64,000 bases of DNA from Blastomussa wellsi (Eukaryota > Cnidaria > Anthozoa > Scleractinia > Plerogyridae). Positions 50,208 to 64,000 of this stretch are shown here, piece after piece; within the stretch, counting starts at the first letter, position 1; every line of letters begins with the position of its first letter. Under the pieces are notes generated by a model. That model was not told the DNA's origin and did no database searches. It saw nothing but the letters and a program-made list of their open reading frames with translations. The translations under genes were made by a program, and so were the position numbers. The stretch covers positions 1,989,318-2,053,317 of the forward strand of contig OX393561.1 in NCBI GenBank assembly GCA_947652115.1. Reading direction: 5' to 3'.

Positions 50208-51265
50208 GTATGATGTTTGTATTATTCTCATTTGTGCCTTATTTTAGAGATATCACATAAAGCCACTCTGAATCGATTCATCTAGGGCTCTAGTTGATTT
50301 ATTTTTCAAGTGAGATCGAAGTGAAGTCTCCTAGATTAATTCAAATACCCACTGAGTGTGGCGGGTTTGCTTTCTGCGCGATGCGGCCATTTTGGATTTC
50401 GAGTGAAGAAATCGTCGCTTTATCTTCGAATTAACCGTGCGATCGTTCTGATTTTTTAACCTTCCATTGTCTTGAAGGGTAAGGAAGTTGTATTAAGACG
50501 GAATCTATTCAATTGACAGCGAATTTGAATGATATTATCGAAATTAATATCTGGAAGGATACATCACCGTGGAAGCATGCTCTCCTCGAGCTATCAATGA
50601 GTCTGTCGCGATTACTTACCTAAAACCATCAGTTTGTCGTATTATAAGTTCTCCAATCCTTGTTACTTACTTAATGTACATCTCTCTTTTATCGATCGCC
50701 TTAGCATAATCACTGTTGTGTACTGAACATCAAGCGCGGGAATGAATTGTTTGCTTCCCGCCATTTTCATTTTCATTTAAAGCTCGATCATTCTAGTCGA
50801 TTGGGTCATTCTTTAATCGTACGAAACTCAAAGTCGTTGTAATCAATTCTTGTGGCTCGTTTTTGGTTACTCATAATATTTTTACCGCTTAATTTTAAAA
50901 CGCATCTAGTTTGATCGGTATGCATGTACATAATTTCGTTCGTTGTATTCGTGTACATTTTTCTCTACGATTCGGTGAGATATTTGTACTTGAGCTTATA
51001 ACTGATTTGCAAGACTGTGTTTTCCACTTCAGTGTTTCAGCTAGATGATTTTCCTAAAAGCTGAGTACATTTCTTCTTAACAGAAATTTATCTCGATGCA
51101 ATAAATTTTAAAATAGAAGACCTGTACATGTAGGTCATCAGTTTTAAAGTTTTGGGACTTTCTTTTAAGTACGCCAACAGCTTTGCCAGGAAGTCCTGTT
51201 TGATCTTATTTTCTCTCATTTCAGACTATAGTTTACCACCCATTCACCTGACTTCTATTAGCAAA

Positions 51266-56252
<4,987 letters not shown>

Positions 56253-56337
56253 AAATCCCAAGTATTGTCACAGAACATGTGTATCATAAGCTGATTAGGT
56301 TAAAATTCTTTAGCTAACATCAAGGTGTACATAACGA

Positions 56338-56343
56338 AATAAA
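56338..56343 (+). promoter_or_regulatory. Polyadenylation signal of PCNA
   Basis: AATAAA about 86 nt after the PCNA stop codon. Confidence 0.6.
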
Positions 56344-56654
56344 CAAATGCCAGAAGAAAGTTTTCAAAATGACTTTATTTTGATTGTAAAGAACTCTTCA
56401 AGAGGTTTGCAACAACTGAAAGCAAATTATTGCACCACATATTTATCTAAAGTTCTTTATTGAGGCAGCTTTCAAAAATAAACAGGTTTTAAAACAGGGA
56501 TAGGTCGCTCATTGTGTCTTTCAATTTATATTTCTTGCTTCAAATAAAGAGAAAAGTGAGACTTTTGATGTGTCAAGTTCTTGATTATTCTAGACATAAT
56601 ATGGGGTCAAGAATGTTCCTTGAAAAATGAGTCTTATTATTATTATTACCGGTA

Positions 56655-56800
56655 TATCATGAGTGACATTACTCCTTAATTTTGGTGTGGAATTTGAGCG
56701 TTAATATCATGGGTGACAAATTACTCCTAAATTATGGCGTGAAATTTCAGCGTTAATTTGTAATTTCACATGTGAAATTACAAATTGCCATGGTAACATT
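56655..56800. repeat. Short tandem units with a perfect 32-bp palindrome
   Basis: ATCATGGGTGACAAATTACT and GGCGTGAAATTTCAGCGTTA recur about 2.5 times. AATTTGTAATTTCACA then TGTGAAATTACAAATT at 56755-56786 is a perfect palindrome. Confidence 0.65.
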
Positions 56801-57284
56801 TGGCGTGAAATTTCTCAATACAATAAACAGGTCAAAAACCCACGATTCTGGGCGTAATTTGCAACCCGTGATATTAAAAGGTAATCAAATTGTATACTCT
56901 TACTTGTGAAATTAGGAAATAAATTCACTTGTGTTTTGTCAAAATTCTCGTCACAATTTTATTACCCATACTTATTATTATTATTATTATTGCAAGTCTT
57001 AAAATCCTGAATTTTGAAATTAAAGGAGCTCGGTCACGGATGACACAGTTTGAAAAGTTTAGCCAAAATTTTTCAAATTATTTTGTCAATTACAATCCTC
57101 ACTCTTCCCCATTGAAAGCCATCCTTGATTCTTCCTAGTTTAGTGGTGCATCTTTGGTGTTTTTCTACCTTAGCAGACTTGATTCCTTGAAATAACTGAT
57201 AACTGACATGATCAGTATTTTATGCTTGTATAATAAAATCTTTGTAACTAGAAAGGTTATAACAGCAACTCCCTATACAACCAC

Positions 57285-57560
57285 AAGTCTGCATTTGAGC
57301 CCAGTGGCTCATAGCCTATGTCATAGTGTACCCACTCCCTGAGGAAAAATGATGGTGAGTGGGTATGGCTCAGTGGTTTATGTATATCTGCATACAATAC
57401 AATACAAACTTTATTGACACTCCCTAAGAGGGCTTTTCAGTGACAATTAATAATTACAATAATAAAAATATTTAATATATAAAGCTAAAAATAATTACGA
57501 AAGTTACAACTAAGAAACTTTAAGAAAGTACGATAAAATGGGTGAGATAAAAAGAGATTA
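57285..57560. repeat. SINE type A scrap and antisense LINE tail
   Basis: GTCTGCATTTGAGCCCAGTG is a SINE 3' scrap. AATACAAACTTTATTGACAC then TCCCTAAGAGGGCTTTTCAG at about 57400-57440 looks like an antisense LINE 3' end. Confidence 0.4.
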
Positions 57561-57710
57561 AAAACTAGGACCGAGGAAAAAGAAAAGCAGAAACCGGTTG
57601 ATTCGCCTACAAGATGATTCTACATCGAGGTCGATTTGCCTGCACGAATACTTGTTGAGAAAACGCACTATTTAACTCGAAACTTTACCCAATGATGCAT
57701 GTGTGTTTTT

Positions 57711-57941
57711 CGCAGAAGCGAACAAGTTAACAGCACGAGTATACCTAAGCCAATGGTAGATTGGTTTTCCGACGACCTAAAGGATAGAGCGCAGAGAGTT
57801 GTGATCGACGGCATAGTCTCTGAGCGTCAACCGGTCACTTCTGGTGTACCACAGGGTAGTCTTGTCGTCCCACTCCTCTTTGTGATATTTATCAATGATC
57901 TCCCTGATGCTATTCACAAGCAAACCAGCACTGCTTTGTAA
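57711..57941 (+). pseudogene. Non-LTR retrotransposon reverse transcriptase fragment
   Basis: The frame reads through QRVVIDGIVSERQPVTSGVP, QGSLVVPLLF and IFINDLPDAI, the RT thumb/palm motif GVPQGS..P.LF..FINDLP. It is cut at both ends; the catalytic YADD box is absent. Confidence 0.75.
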
Positions 57942-58364
57942 GTTAAGTTAAGAAACCTTTATTTCTATACGGTAACTCCTTCAGTTTTTATACAAGGTAA
58001 AAAACTACTATCCATAGAGGCCCTAAAAAATAACTAAATTGTAGAAAATAATAATGATAATTAAGTACAAATAAAAATAGCATAAAATGGTAAATTGTAA
58101 TTACGCGTAAAAATTAGATTAAAAATTCTGATTAAAAATTACACAGCCATGATAGAAAAGGCTTTTTTCGTACATTCTAATTTTACAGACGGGAGTCAAA
58201 CTTTATCACTGCTCCTTGTCCTATATAGTGCATAAAGAACTGTGGACAGCAATTGCTTAAGGTGGATCGTACCAGTTTTTCGTACGTGGGAAGTCTGGTG
58301 ACGAGCGCTCGCCTCACGCGCGAGATAGTCCGCGAGATTTAAAGCTGAAAATTTAAAAACAAAT

Positions 58365-58712
58365 ATGGCGGCGCGTGGGTTACTACATGCAAGGTTGCTT
58401 TTGTCCTGTTTATCAGAGATTGGATCAACAAGAAAGTTGTTCTTTGAGCGCCGGTTCTTGGACAATTCGATATGCGTCAGAAAATTTGTTTTCGAAACTC
58501 AATGCCCGAGTTACAAAGTTAAAATTCCCGTTTGTGCTGCGATCGATCCTGTCGGCGATCGAAAAGATCTTAAAACTGAAGCGGTTAATTCCTACTCCCG
58601 ATTCTCTCGTTTTGTGTACTTTGCCGGACTAGTAGGTTTTTACACCTACTACTCCTCGTCCACCGCTTATGCAGAAGAAAGTGACGAAGAAAAAGAAAAT
58701 AATGAAGTTTAG
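58365..58712 (+). CDS. Predicted small mitochondrial single-pass membrane protein, inside the TTAA element
   Basis: An intact 115-residue single-exon ORF with a good start context (ACAAATATGGCG) and no competing ATG nearby. The N-terminus is Arg-rich and acid-poor (MAARGLLHARLLLSCL), like a mitochondrial presequence. One hydrophobic segment lies at about residues 82-101 (RFVYFAGLVGFYTYY), followed by an acidic tail EESDEEKENNE. I do not recognise the family. The layout recalls small inner-membrane proteins such as EMRE or the N-terminus of MICU proteins, but neither signature motif is present. AATAAA at 58963-58968 could end its transcript. Its whole transcription unit lies within the transposon. 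Confidence 0.5.
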   Translation: MAARGLLHARLLLSCLSEIGSTRKLFFERRFLDNSICVRKFVFETQCPSYKVKIPVCAAIDPVGDRKDLKTEAVNSYSRFSRFVYFAGLVGFYTYYSSSTAYAEESDEEKENNEV

Positions 58713-59031
58713 TCCCGGCCTCGTCACAAAGGGTGTTAACAAATCTCACAAGGGCAAGACAAGAAAAAACAAGCACTTCGAAAAAAACAACCGCTAAGAA
58801 TGATAACAAATATTCCGTGAAGTGCTTCCGCAATGAAGATCGACATCCAACCATGTGTCGAGTTGATTTCACTTATCGTTTCTGACAGCTTCGTGTTCAA
58901 AAAAATATGGCAAATCAAACGAAAGTTTGAAAGGAAATCGTTAAAACGTAGGCCAAACGTTCAATAAAACAGTTCACGACACAGCTACTAACTATTAACT
59001 AATTTCACGGCAGCGAAGTCGAGATTCTCGA

Positions 59032-59081
59032 AGATGATCCTCAAAGTAGTGTCGAAGACCAAAGAAAACAAAACGACGGTA
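59032..59081 (+). other. Exon-like piece with a strong splice donor inside the TTAA element
   Basis: ATGATCCTCAAAGTAGTGTC opens a frame (MILKVVSKTKENKTT) that runs to a consensus donor, CGACG/GTAAGTG. No partner acceptor was found in the element. It may be a captured first exon or chance. Confidence 0.25.
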
Positions 59082-60018
59082 AGTGCGTGGTCGCGCGCGT
59101 ATGAACGCGAATAGGTCAGCGGTAGTCAAAACTGAGCATGAGTAAATGCCAGTCATATAAGTCAAGATTTTGAAGTGCGTGACGACGCGCGTGGATATTG
59201 TTGAACTCGCGAAGGCTTTTCCGAGAAAACAAGCCCGGTGACCCTATTTTTTTATTGTTTCAATGTCTTCCCCTTACTGAGAGGAAACGTCAGACGTAAT
59301 TTTAAAAAATTCAACGAAAGGAATTTTTCTGTACTCACAAATTGCCTTTTTTCACGTTTCGTAGAATTTTGTTAAAATTATTATACAGTTTCCTTTTCAA
59401 ATGCCAAAAGTTATAACGTGAAAAAAATTGGGGGTCACCAGGTTGGTTTTCAAGTTTTATGCACCAGAAGCTGAAAAGTAGGTCCGAATAATCATCAAGT
59501 TCCGTTACCATGGTGACAGCTGATGACGAAATACTTGTTATTTTTGGTCAAGAACAAAATATGGAATTGAATCATACGAGCATTTTGTTATGGCCTTGGA
59601 CTGATATTTTGCTCTTTTCTTCCAAAGTTTAGACAGTCAAAAACCTGAAAACTGGTACCATCCACCTTAAACATTTCTTAACTAGATTGAGTAGATGGCT
59701 CCCACGCCTTTTTTCCAGAGTTACGTAACCTAAGAAATTTAGCGCTTTTTGACCTTTTTCGTTGCTCCCCAGACGCATAACTATACGTGCTTCGCGCCTC
59801 TGCAACTTCTTTAACTTATCAGTGTTAACATTCCCGCAGCAGCTCCAAACAGTATCACAGTAATAAAAAATAGGGAGAACGAAGGACGAATAAACGGTAA
59901 CTGCCGTGTACAGGAAAACCCAACAGACTTTAACGGGACTTTTATGCCATTCTTGGGTTCGAATGCCCCAGCAAAAAGCTCCGAGTTTAATCTTAAAGTT
60001 GGTAATGAAAATTTTCAA

Positions 60019-60384
60019 GAATCAAGGCAGGGTAGCTGAAACCCTAGCCGATTATTTTGCTTCTATTGCGGATGACATCGGTGGAGCAAATGTTGAAAAT
60101 TTTATGGAAAGTGATTTCATCAACCACCCAAGTGTCTTAAAAATAGCACAGCTTTCGAATCAACATGATGCTATAAAGTTAAACCCTCTTCACAAAGCAC
60201 AAGTTCAAGAAGTACTGGAGTCATTACAAGTCAGAAGGCACCTGGCTGTGACTCCATTCCTCCATTTGCTCTTAAAGCTGGAGCAGAGACAATTGCTCTC
60301 TCTCTCTCTCTTGCCACTTTATTTAACAGATGAAGGTGAATGGCAAGAATTCCATTCCTTATTCTCAGTTTCTTAGACTTCGCC
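60019..60384 (+). pseudogene. LINE endonuclease-RT linker fragment
   Basis: VAETLADYFASIADDIGG is followed, after a frame change near 60235, by APGCDSIPPFALKAGAETIA. This corresponds to the start of the RT domain in non-LTR elements (KAPGxDxIP). It lies head-to-head with the minus-strand LINE and runs up to the gap. Confidence 0.7.
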
Positions 60385-60461
60385 GTCTTTGTAGTGACGA
60401 CTCTAGCAAATCAGAGGAAATGTGCAATTTCTTCTCTTCTCGCGGCTATCCTGCTTCTGTT

Positions 60462-60661
60462 NNNNNNNNNNNNNNNNNNNNNNNNNNNNNNNNNNNNNNN
60501 NNNNNNNNNNNNNNNNNNNNNNNNNNNNNNNNNNNNNNNNNNNNNNNNNNNNNNNNNNNNNNNNNNNNNNNNNNNNNNNNNNNNNNNNNNNNNNNNNNNN
60601 NNNNNNNNNNNNNNNNNNNNNNNNNNNNNNNNNNNNNNNNNNNNNNNNNNNNNNNNNNNNN
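60462..60661. other. Scaffold gap of 200 N
   Basis: Exactly 200 ambiguous bases; a sized placeholder in the assembly. Confidence 1.
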
Positions 60662-61925
60662 CCAGTTTCTGTATTCTGAGTACAGGTCCTAGATTTAATG
60701 GACATCTTAACATCCTGCTTAAAGTATAACTTACGATATCTTGGTCAAGATGGACCATATAACTTGCATTTAATTTCAACACACATTTACATTATGTATA
60801 CAACTGCAAAAATAAAACAAGTGTGGACTATGATGTCTTCTGTTGGTTACCACGTAAGAGATGAATTTGGGATGACCTAATAATGTAACCTTGTGTGAAA
60901 AATAGACCTCAATATCAGGTTTGAAATGGTTTGAAATTATTTTTTATTAATTTATTTAATTATTAATTCCAAATATTACTTAAGGTTTCAATAGATCTGT
61001 TAAGAGTAAGATGAGCAATTGAAACCTGCATAAGGATTCGATTAACCATTACATTGCACATTTACATTAAAAAAATTATCAATTGTAAATGTGTATGATA
61101 TGAGGTCATTGAAATTCTATGGAATGTTATCACGCACCTTTCTCTAAAGTATTTAATATCTTTTTCTATGAATACGATATCCAACTGAAGGAGTTCTACC
61201 TGCTAGGCATACAGCCCACCCCCCCCCCCCCCCCCCCAAACTCAACTCAGATTTTTTTGTGTTGAAAGTAACAGCAAATTTGATCTTTCAAATTTGAGAT
61301 TGAACTAATTATTTCTTACACTAAAAAAATTCATAAGACATCTTACCAAATTTCACGAAGAAATCCAAAGCTAGGATGTTTAAACAAATTTCACAGCTCC
61401 TAAATTAGTCTTGTTTCCTTCTAGAGTTAAAATGCTTTTTAGTTTGTAAGCATTTCCAATCATACAGCCATTCATAACCAAAAAAACATATAGTAATCTG
61501 TATCCATTCATATTCATCATTTTAAAAGCCGGATGAACACCCTGATAAGGTCTGATTGTGGTCTTCTTCCTGTCTAATGAGACGGACAACAGACAAGTTA
61601 GTACACTTAATATATATTCCAGAAGCACTCATTGGGTGTAATACGATAAAGATAACATATCCACAAAGTAATCTTTTTACTTTTGGTTTTCAAACCGGCC
61701 ATGGTATAATCCATGGCTGCTTTCCACTGCCCCAGATTTTAATGATGCTTAGAATAAAAAGGTAACTGAAGAGTAATTATTCTTTCCTATGGGGTAAGTA
61801 ACATACATATAATAATAGACTGCTTGCAGTCTGCTTTTCGCTCAAAATTCAGTAGTGCAGGCGAGAAAGACACGCGAGGGCCGCACAAGGAGAGACTGGG
61901 GCGAGACCAAGCTCGTCTTGCCCCA
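60662..61925. other. Region without supported genes
   Basis: AT-rich, with a C-run at 61210-61237 and a small stem AGGTTTCAAT..ATTGAAACCT at about 60984-61027. I see no exon or complete element. Confidence 0.5.
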
Positions 61926-61929
61926 ATCC

Positions 61930-62400
61930 CCTTCTTGTCCATAAAAAATGATGCCAGAAGCAAAAAAATCAGACCTGAGCCCGCGATCAATAAAAAACAA
62001 TACCTGGCCAGCGGTCAACTTAAAAAACACGTTACCTCAATGAGTTCCAAATCTGAGCCTGTGATGGTCATGTGATACTGGTCAGTGGATGCCATCTTTT
62101 GACAGCTGTCAATTGACCATAACATGGCAAAGATATTAACTTATGGTAACCTTTAAAAATGTCAACCAGGTCGAACTCTGAACTATAGCCGCCATATTTA
62201 TATTTGGGCGATGTCGTACGTACGGACATGCGTACGTATTTCGCACGCGGCCGCAAGCATGCCGCTTGCCATTTTGACCATGAGGAATGAAAGGCATGGT
62301 TCTCCTGTTTGTAGTTTGTATGCACGCTTAGTTCTTCTATTTCTAAAGGTATGGGGCTCCGCTCTGCGGCCCTTCGGGCAACCGGAGCTCCGCTAATATA
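61930..62400 (+). repeat. Hairpin-capped repeat, copy 3 (longest)
   Basis: Runs from CAGACCTGAGCCCGCGATCA through GACAGCTGTCAATTGACCAT to the cap GGGGCTCCGCTCTGCGGCCC then TTCGGGCAACCGGAGCTCCG at 62350-62395. It shares its left half with 9256-9660 and its right half with 1726-2040, both inverted. Confidence 0.7.
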
Positions 62401-63269
62401 GATTCGACCTCCATTTTATCTATTCTATACAGTGACCCTCTAGGCCAACATGGCTGTTATAACAAATTTGAAACTATTAAAGGTGGATTTAGGGAAGGGG
62501 CCTGGAAGCCCCACCCCCCCACCCTAAGTCAATTATAATTTGAATTATAATTAGCATCCAGTCTGTAAAGATCAATTTATAGTTGATAATTGATCTATAC
62601 GGCCTTATGTGCTACCGAAAACGAAGAGGACTAAGTAAGTAAGTAAGTAATTGATCTATATTTTGTAACTTTGTGCCTCTGGAAACAAACGACATGCTCT
62701 TATCTTCCATTAAGTAATACAATTCATATACTGATACTCTAAGATATGGCTTGTACACACAAAAATAATGCAGTCCTCTTAGTCCAGCTGTTATCGACCA
62801 AAATTGTTCAAATTAGTGATACAAGCATGAAACTTTCACAGATTACTAAGGGCCCTAAGGGAAATATTTTCTGATGTAGGGCCAAGCCAAATTAAGCTCT
62901 GGAGTCCAGATCTGCGCATATCCCGATTTGCTAGCATGTAAACGAGGCTGAAAATGAAAAACGCCTTAAATGAAAGAGTTTTAGGAAAATAGCCATCAGT
63001 TATGACAAAACTAATAATTTGTAAATTTTGATAAACTTTAAGCTTTTAAGGTGGTCACGTGACCAGTTATGTTTTTAACTATCAGGCTTGGGTACCCTGT
63101 GGTGAAAGTTTGTTTACAGGATTTTTCAATGTTTTATGGAGCATAATTGCAAGGGATTCGGTTTTTTGCTTAGATATTTTGTCAAACTCCTAACACACAC
63201 TATGCATAACTGTAAAAGCTATCTTGCAATGAACTGAAACTTGAAGACTTATCAATTTGGCAGGTTTCC
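62400..63269. other. Region without supported genes
   Basis: Contains a short AAGT microsatellite at 62631-62650. Nothing else is recognised. Confidence 0.4.
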
Positions 63270-64000
63270 TCATTTGCAGAGGCTGGTGCACACCAGCACA
63301 CCAATGGTGCACACCTTCATACACTTGCATCTCCCCCTGCATACAGTGGATAAGTTCCTAGCAGGTGTCTTTTGCGTGTTTAAGAGTTGTCCAATACGGT
63401 GACCAGCGACGTGCTTGACGCTGTCAACCCCAGTCTGCAGGGCTAAGAAGTGCGGGCTGGCACAAGAGGGTTTGGCCCCAAGTATGAGCTCCCTGAAGTA
63501 ATGCTCGTCTGATATGCTGCTCAAGCGCTGCTTTAGTTGGCGCTTTGCTGTCAAATTCCCTTGACTTCTTGCAGAATAGCTCCTGGCGTGCTTCGTCGAC
63601 TTTCAATAGACTGCTTGTTTGGTCATAGAGAAGTACCACACACCTTTCCAAGACAGCAAGTGATTCTTCCGTGATGATCTCTGCTGAAGCCTTCAAGGCG
63701 CATAGAACTGGGGTCAACTCGGGAAAGACGTTCCAAACATCACATGCAGACTTCTTTCCACAGTTGCGGAAGAATGAAACTGTGTCGGACCCTGGCAAGG
63801 CGTGGAACATTGGCAACACGGATGCTTTAGAGGGACCTAAGGATGAAGTGACGACGTGCACAGGCATGTGTTGCACATTCTTTCCTGAACCATATCCAAA
63901 ATTCATCAACGGGGAGTGTGCTGACAACTGAAAGGGCAAGAACAATCACATCTGTGTCGTTGGTTCTGATCTTGATGCGCCGATGACCTCTTAATGACGC
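63270..64000 (-). pseudogene. Decayed copy of a multi-copy transposon-associated protein (HALTGCDT-type family)
   Basis: Three frame segments read in order on the minus strand. The first has RIKIRTNDTDVIVLALS (from about 63985). The second is 63424-63912 with LPMFHALPGSDTVSFF, GKKSACDVWNVFPE and LERCVVLLYDQTS, ending PADWG. The third (63270-63420) has CRGRCKCMKVC and CTSLCK. The order, including a Cys-rich tail, matches a family I recall as highly multi-copy in corals and other invertebrates. A frameshift near 63900 and a stop where the family has DWGW show decay. It continues past the window edge. Confidence 0.6.

Larger units (their letters stand above)
58261..59666. mobile_element. TTAA-flanked TIR element carrying an intact ORF
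   Basis: The ends GGTGGATCGTACCAGTTTT (left) and GGTGGATGGTACCAGTTTT (right, reverse-complemented) differ at one base. TTAA lies on both sides (58257-58260 and 59667-59670). It interrupts a LINE reading frame. TTAA duplication with G-rich ends suggests a Kolobok-type non-autonomous element. No transposase is seen in 1,406 bp. Confidence 0.8.
57945..60018 (-). pseudogene. L2/CR1-like LINE 3' end, split by the TTAA element
   Basis: Two minus-strand pieces belong together: 59667-60018 (LPIFYYCDTVW, LKKLQRREARIVMRLGS, SHLLNLVKKCL) and 57945-58260 (SNCCPQFF, then KSLFYHGCVIFN and 3' UTR ending AATAAAGG). Removing 58261-59666 plus one TTAA brings LVKKCL directly into SNCCPQFF in frame, the expected C-terminal order for this LINE group. 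A separate frameshift lies just before the K-S-L-F-Y stretch. Confidence 0.75.

Noticed and set aside
58365..58712. Calling the 115-aa ORF EMRE (SMDT1) or MICU
   Set aside because: Presequence, one membrane segment and acidic tail fit loosely, but the proline-containing EMRE membrane motif and any EF-hand are absent.
59032..59081. First exon of a second gene in the TTAA element
   Set aside because: A good donor is present but no acceptor or downstream exon was found; kept only as a low-confidence feature.

Overview
The window is eukaryotic nuclear DNA from an animal. Genes are split by GT-AG introns, non-coding DNA is AT-rich, and the sequence is crowded with SINEs, MITE-like inverted repeats and LINE fragments. 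Repeat types and the MAM/FN2/WSC-like ectodomain gene fit an anthozoan cnidarian, most likely a stony coral. That taxonomic call is inference.

Layout. (1) 1-21.1 kb: a minus-strand secreted or ectodomain protein gene with a TATA-like element, signal peptide and three MAM domains, plus FN2 and WSC-like exons. Its 3' end lies left of the window. Its introns hold SINEs, an LTR-retrotransposon 3' end, a hAT-like element and several MITEs. (2) 21.1-31.4 kb: no recognisable host gene; inverted-repeat elements, duplications and a decayed OTU/USP-like protease-domain repeat. (3) 31.4-35.6 kb: complete six-coding-exon RPS14 (minus). Two of its introns carry paralogous C/D-box snoRNAs in sense; the D' guide of one is perfectly complementary to the conserved CGUAUAUUAAAG segment of 18S rRNA. 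(4) 35.8-47.9 kb: complete 13-exon ATAD1/Msp1 AAA-ATPase (plus), head-to-head with RPS14 across 318 bp between start codons. Intron 6 contains a 1,166-bp TIR transposon that carries, on the opposite strand, an intact two-exon 132-aa HIRAN-like gene. (5) 50.1-56.4 kb: complete six-coding-exon PCNA (plus) with a leader exon and an E2F/CCAAT-type promoter. (6) 57.4-64 kb: LINE wreckage, a 200-bp scaffold gap, and a 1,406-bp TTAA-flanked TIR element inserted inside a LINE. That element carries an intact 115-aa ORF with a mitochondrial-looking presequence, one membrane segment and an acidic tail. A decayed copy of a multi-copy transposon-associated protein closes the window.

The three conserved genes are housekeeping functions: ribosome, mitochondrial tail-anchored protein quality control, and DNA replication. 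The most novel content is (a) two unrelated TIR elements that each carry an intact, host-like small gene and no visible transposase, (b) the duplicated snoRNA in RPS14, and (c) a MAM domain whose exons are separated by two skippable FN2/WSC-like exons. All exon boundaries were placed by hand from splice consensus, reading-phase continuity and family alignment from memory; no search was run.
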